Shown here in pieces: positions 31,372 to 33,319 of a stretch of DNA of 33,319 nucleotides. The stretch is from Planctomycetota bacterium (GTDB lineage: Bacteria; Planctomycetota; Phycisphaerae; Sedimentisphaerales; Anaerobacaceae). Location of the stretch: NCBI GenBank assembly GCA_025459125.1, contig JALORE010000030.1, positions 1-33,319 of the forward strand. The letters are read 5' to 3'. The position numbers and the translations under genes were made by a program. The notes below the pieces were generated by a model that made no database searches, was not told the origin of the DNA, and saw only the letters and a list, made by a program, of their open reading frames with translations. Each line of letters begins with the position of its first letter. The first letter of the stretch is position 1.

Positions 31372-33319
31372 CATCGTTCTGCTCATTTGTGCCTTGGGTC
31401 TTGGGCTTGTTTCGGATTTCCGCCTCGCGCGATCGCGTTTCTTTCTTCGACGGGCAAGGGGGGCGGTACTGCTGGCTGTCCTGCTCGTGTCGGTGTGCGG
31501 CGGGGCGGTGTCGTCGGAGTTGGGGGTGGAAGAGATCATCTTCGCCCGGCGGCAACCCGGCGTGGGCAGCCACTGGTACGAGAACTTCGGGTACTATGCC
31601 CAGGACGAGAATCTCAAGGTCTATGGGGCCCGGGGCTCCCTGTGCCGGCTTCACGTGGACAGTGGTCGGTTGACCGTTCTGCTCGACGATCCCAACGGTT
31701 CGATCCGCGATCCCCAGGTGCACTACGACGGCGGGAAGATCCTCTTCTCCTACCGCGCCGGGGGCACGGACTACTTCCACCTCTACGAAGCAGGGATTGA
31801 CGGCCGGGGGGTGAAGCAATTGACGGCGGGGCCATACGACGACATCGAGCCGATCTACCTGCCCGATGGCCGGATCATGTTCTGCTCCAGCCGCGGCCAT
31901 CGCTGGGTGCCCTGCTGGTACACGCAGGTGGCGGTTCTGTACGCCTGCGACGGCGACGGCGGCCATATCCAGCCGGTCTCGGCCAACATCGAGCATGACA
32001 ACACGCCGTGGCTGCTGCCGGACGGCCGCGTGATCTATGAACGCTGGGAGTATGTCGACCGCAGCCGCGTGGCCTTCCACCACCTCTGGACATTCAACCC
32101 CGACGGCACCGGCCAGATGGTCTACTACGGCAACCTGCATCCCGGGACCCTGATGATCGACGCCAAGCCCATTCCCGGCTGCGGTGATGACGTGGTGGCG
32201 GTCTTCTCGCCCGGTCACGGCCGCAAGGAGCACGCGGGCGCAGTCACCATCGTGACTCCCAGCCTGGGACCGGATGAGCTGTCGGCCGCTCAGCGCGTGA
32301 GCAAGGAGGAGAACTACCGCGACCCTTACCCGCTGTCCCGGGACTGCTTCCTCGTAGCCCAGGGTGGCCGGCTGCTGGTGATGGACGGCCGGGGCCGGAC
32401 GCGTCCACTCTATCGCGTGCCGGCGGAGCTGGCCCAGGCGGGTGTCGAGTGCCACGAGCCCCGCCCTCTGCAGACGCGGCCGCGCGAGCCGGTCATCGCG
32501 CCGCGGGTCGACCTCACGCAGGCGACGGGGCGGCTGATTCTCCAGGACATCTACGTCGGACGCCGCATGGAAGGCGTTCGGCGGGGCGAGATCAAGAAGC
32601 TGCTCGTGCTGGAGAGCCTGCCGAAACCGATCAACTACAGCGGCAAGATGCCGCCCATGAGTTTCGGCGGTACCTACACCCTGGAGCGGATTCTGGGCAC
32701 CGTTCCGGTCGAGCCGGACGGGTCCGCCTACCTGGAAGTGCCGGCCCTGCGCAGCCTGTTCTTCGTCGCCCTGGACGAGAACAACGACTCCGTCAAGCGC
32801 ATGCACAGCTTCCTGACCGTCATGCCGGGTGAGACGGCCAGTTGCGTCGGCTGTCACGAGCACCGCCAGCAGGCGCCCGCCCCGCCCGCGGCCGCGACGT
32901 TGAAGGCGCTCCAACGGGCTCCCTCGTCGCTCGAGCCACTGGCGGATATTCCCGAGGTGTTCGATTACCCGCGTGACATCCAGCCGATCCTCGACCGGCA
33001 CTGCGTGGCCTGCCACGACTACGACCAGCGTTCCGGCGGCATCATTCTCGCGGGGGACCATGGGCCGATCTTCTCCCACAGCTACTATGTTCTGACCGCC
33101 CGGCAACTGTTCGCCGACGGGCGGGACCGCCTGGAAACCAATCTGCCGCCCCGCGCGGTCGGCACCTCCGCCAGCCCGCTGATGAAGCTGCTCGACGGCA
33201 GCCATTACGCGGCGCGCCTCACGCGCCACGAGCAGGACCTGATCCGCTACTGGATCGAGTCGGCCGCGCCCTATCCCGGCACCTACGCCTCCCTCGGCAC
33301 GGGCATGATCGGCGGCTTT
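31364..33319 (+). CDS. Hydrazine-synthase-alpha-like dihaem propeller protein (3' partial)
   Basis: The frame runs from ATG 31364 off the window end, giving 652 residues. After a hydrophobic leader (GAVLLAVLLVSVCGGA), PD40/TolB-type blades occur (DPQVHYDGGKILFSYRAGG, EPIYLPDGRIMFCSSRG, TPWLLPDGRVIYERWEY). The middle segment LILQDIYVGRRMEGV...GEIKKLLVLESLPKP matches the domain shared with hydrazine synthase alpha. Two CXXCH sites follow: CVGCH (494-498) and CVACH (547-551), the second after DIQPILDRHCVACHD. In anammox HzsA the first haem uses a Tyr four residues past the CXXCH His; here that position is Gln502, so hydrazine synthesis is unlikely. Such homologues of unknown role occur in non-anammox planctomycetes. 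Confidence 0.82.
   Translation, partial: MIDIVLLICALGLGLVSDFRLARSRFFLRRARGAVLLAVLLVSVCGGAVSSELGVEEIIFARRQPGVGSHWYENFGYYAQDENLKVYGARGSLCRLHVDSGRLTVLLDDPNGSIRDPQVHYDGGKILFSYRAGGTDYFHLYEAGIDGRGVKQLTAGPYDDIEPIYLPDGRIMFCSSRGHRWVPCWYTQVAVLYACDGDGGHIQPVSANIEHDNTPWLLPDGRVIYERWEYVDRSRVAFHHLWTFNPDGTGQMVYYGNLHPGTLMIDAKPIPGCGDDVVAVFSPGHGRKEHAGAVTIVTPSLGPDELSAAQRVSKEENYRDPYPLSRDCFLVAQGGRLLVMDGRGRTRPLYRVPAELAQAGVECHEPRPLQTRPREPVIAPRVDLTQATGRLILQDIYVGRRMEGVRRGEIKKLLVLESLPKPINYSGKMPPMSFGGTYTLERILGTVPVEPDGSAYLEVPALRSLFFVALDENNDSVKRMHSFLTVMPGETASCVGCHEHRQQAPAPPAAATLKALQRAPSSLEPLADIPEVFDYPRDIQPILDRHCVACHDYDQRSGGIILAGDHGPIFSHSYYVLTARQLFADGRDRLETNLPPRAVGTSASPLMKLLDGSHYAARLTRHEQDLIRYWIESAAPYPGTYASLGTGMIGGF

Noticed and set aside
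31364-33319. True hydrazine synthase alpha, implying an anammox organism
   Set aside because: The axial Tyr position is Gln, haem spacing differs, and hzsB/hzsC are not adjacent in the window.

Overview
The window is a high-GC stretch in which every gene I can support lies on the + strand. The best guess for the organism is an anaerobic member of the Planctomycetota. The grounds are a hydrazine-synthase-alpha-like propeller cytochrome, a HEAT plus PQQ-like propeller protein of a type common in that phylum, and nested inverted-repeat elements of a style I associate with it. Siroheme-route haem genes and a Cys-type CcmE also occur in sulfate-reducing Deltaproteobacteria, so this placement is inference.

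Region 1 (1-8873) is haem supply and its control. A 5'-truncated HemX/CcsA-like membrane protein precedes hemA. Then come ahbD and ahbC (radical SAM enzymes of the siroheme-dependent haem route), a membrane PAS histidine kinase, a sigma54-type response regulator, an Rrf2 regulator with IscR-like Fe-S ligands, and ahbA (siroheme decarboxylase subunit). AhbB is not in the window.

Region 2 (9154-15280) holds a polyprenyl diphosphate synthase, a membrane-anchored NapC/NirT-type 12-haem cytochrome, a soluble ResB-like protein, a 15-haem doubled-CXXCH cytochrome and a thioredoxin-fold/TPR protein without its CXXC.

Region 3 (15281-23502) opens with a near-consensus sigma54 promoter (GG-N10-GC). It continues with a 4-haem cytochrome, an NHL-propeller lipoprotein, a 5-haem lipoprotein, a large outer-membrane beta-barrel, a second NHL lipoprotein and a 12-haem cytochrome. 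This looks like a porin-cytochrome conduit that carries electrons across the outer membrane.

Region 4 (23506-29094) is a cytochrome c maturation operon: ccmE (Cys-type, CxxxY), ccmF, a 35-residue membrane peptide, an unrecognised periplasmic membrane-anchored protein, ccmA, ccmB and ccmC. No CcmH, CcmG or CcmI is present. Region 5 (29095-33319) is a repeat-rich gap, then a HEAT/PQQ-like propeller protein and a hydrazine-synthase-alpha-like dihaem protein cut by the window end.

Together the locus makes haem, attaches it to protein, and encodes at least 50 c-haem sites. The only clear sigma54 promoter and a sigma54-type activator lie about 8 kb apart, which suggests a self-contained regulon. 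Short inverted arrays of 7- or 8-base units sit at five gene junctions, and in two cases they supply part of the next gene's signal peptide.
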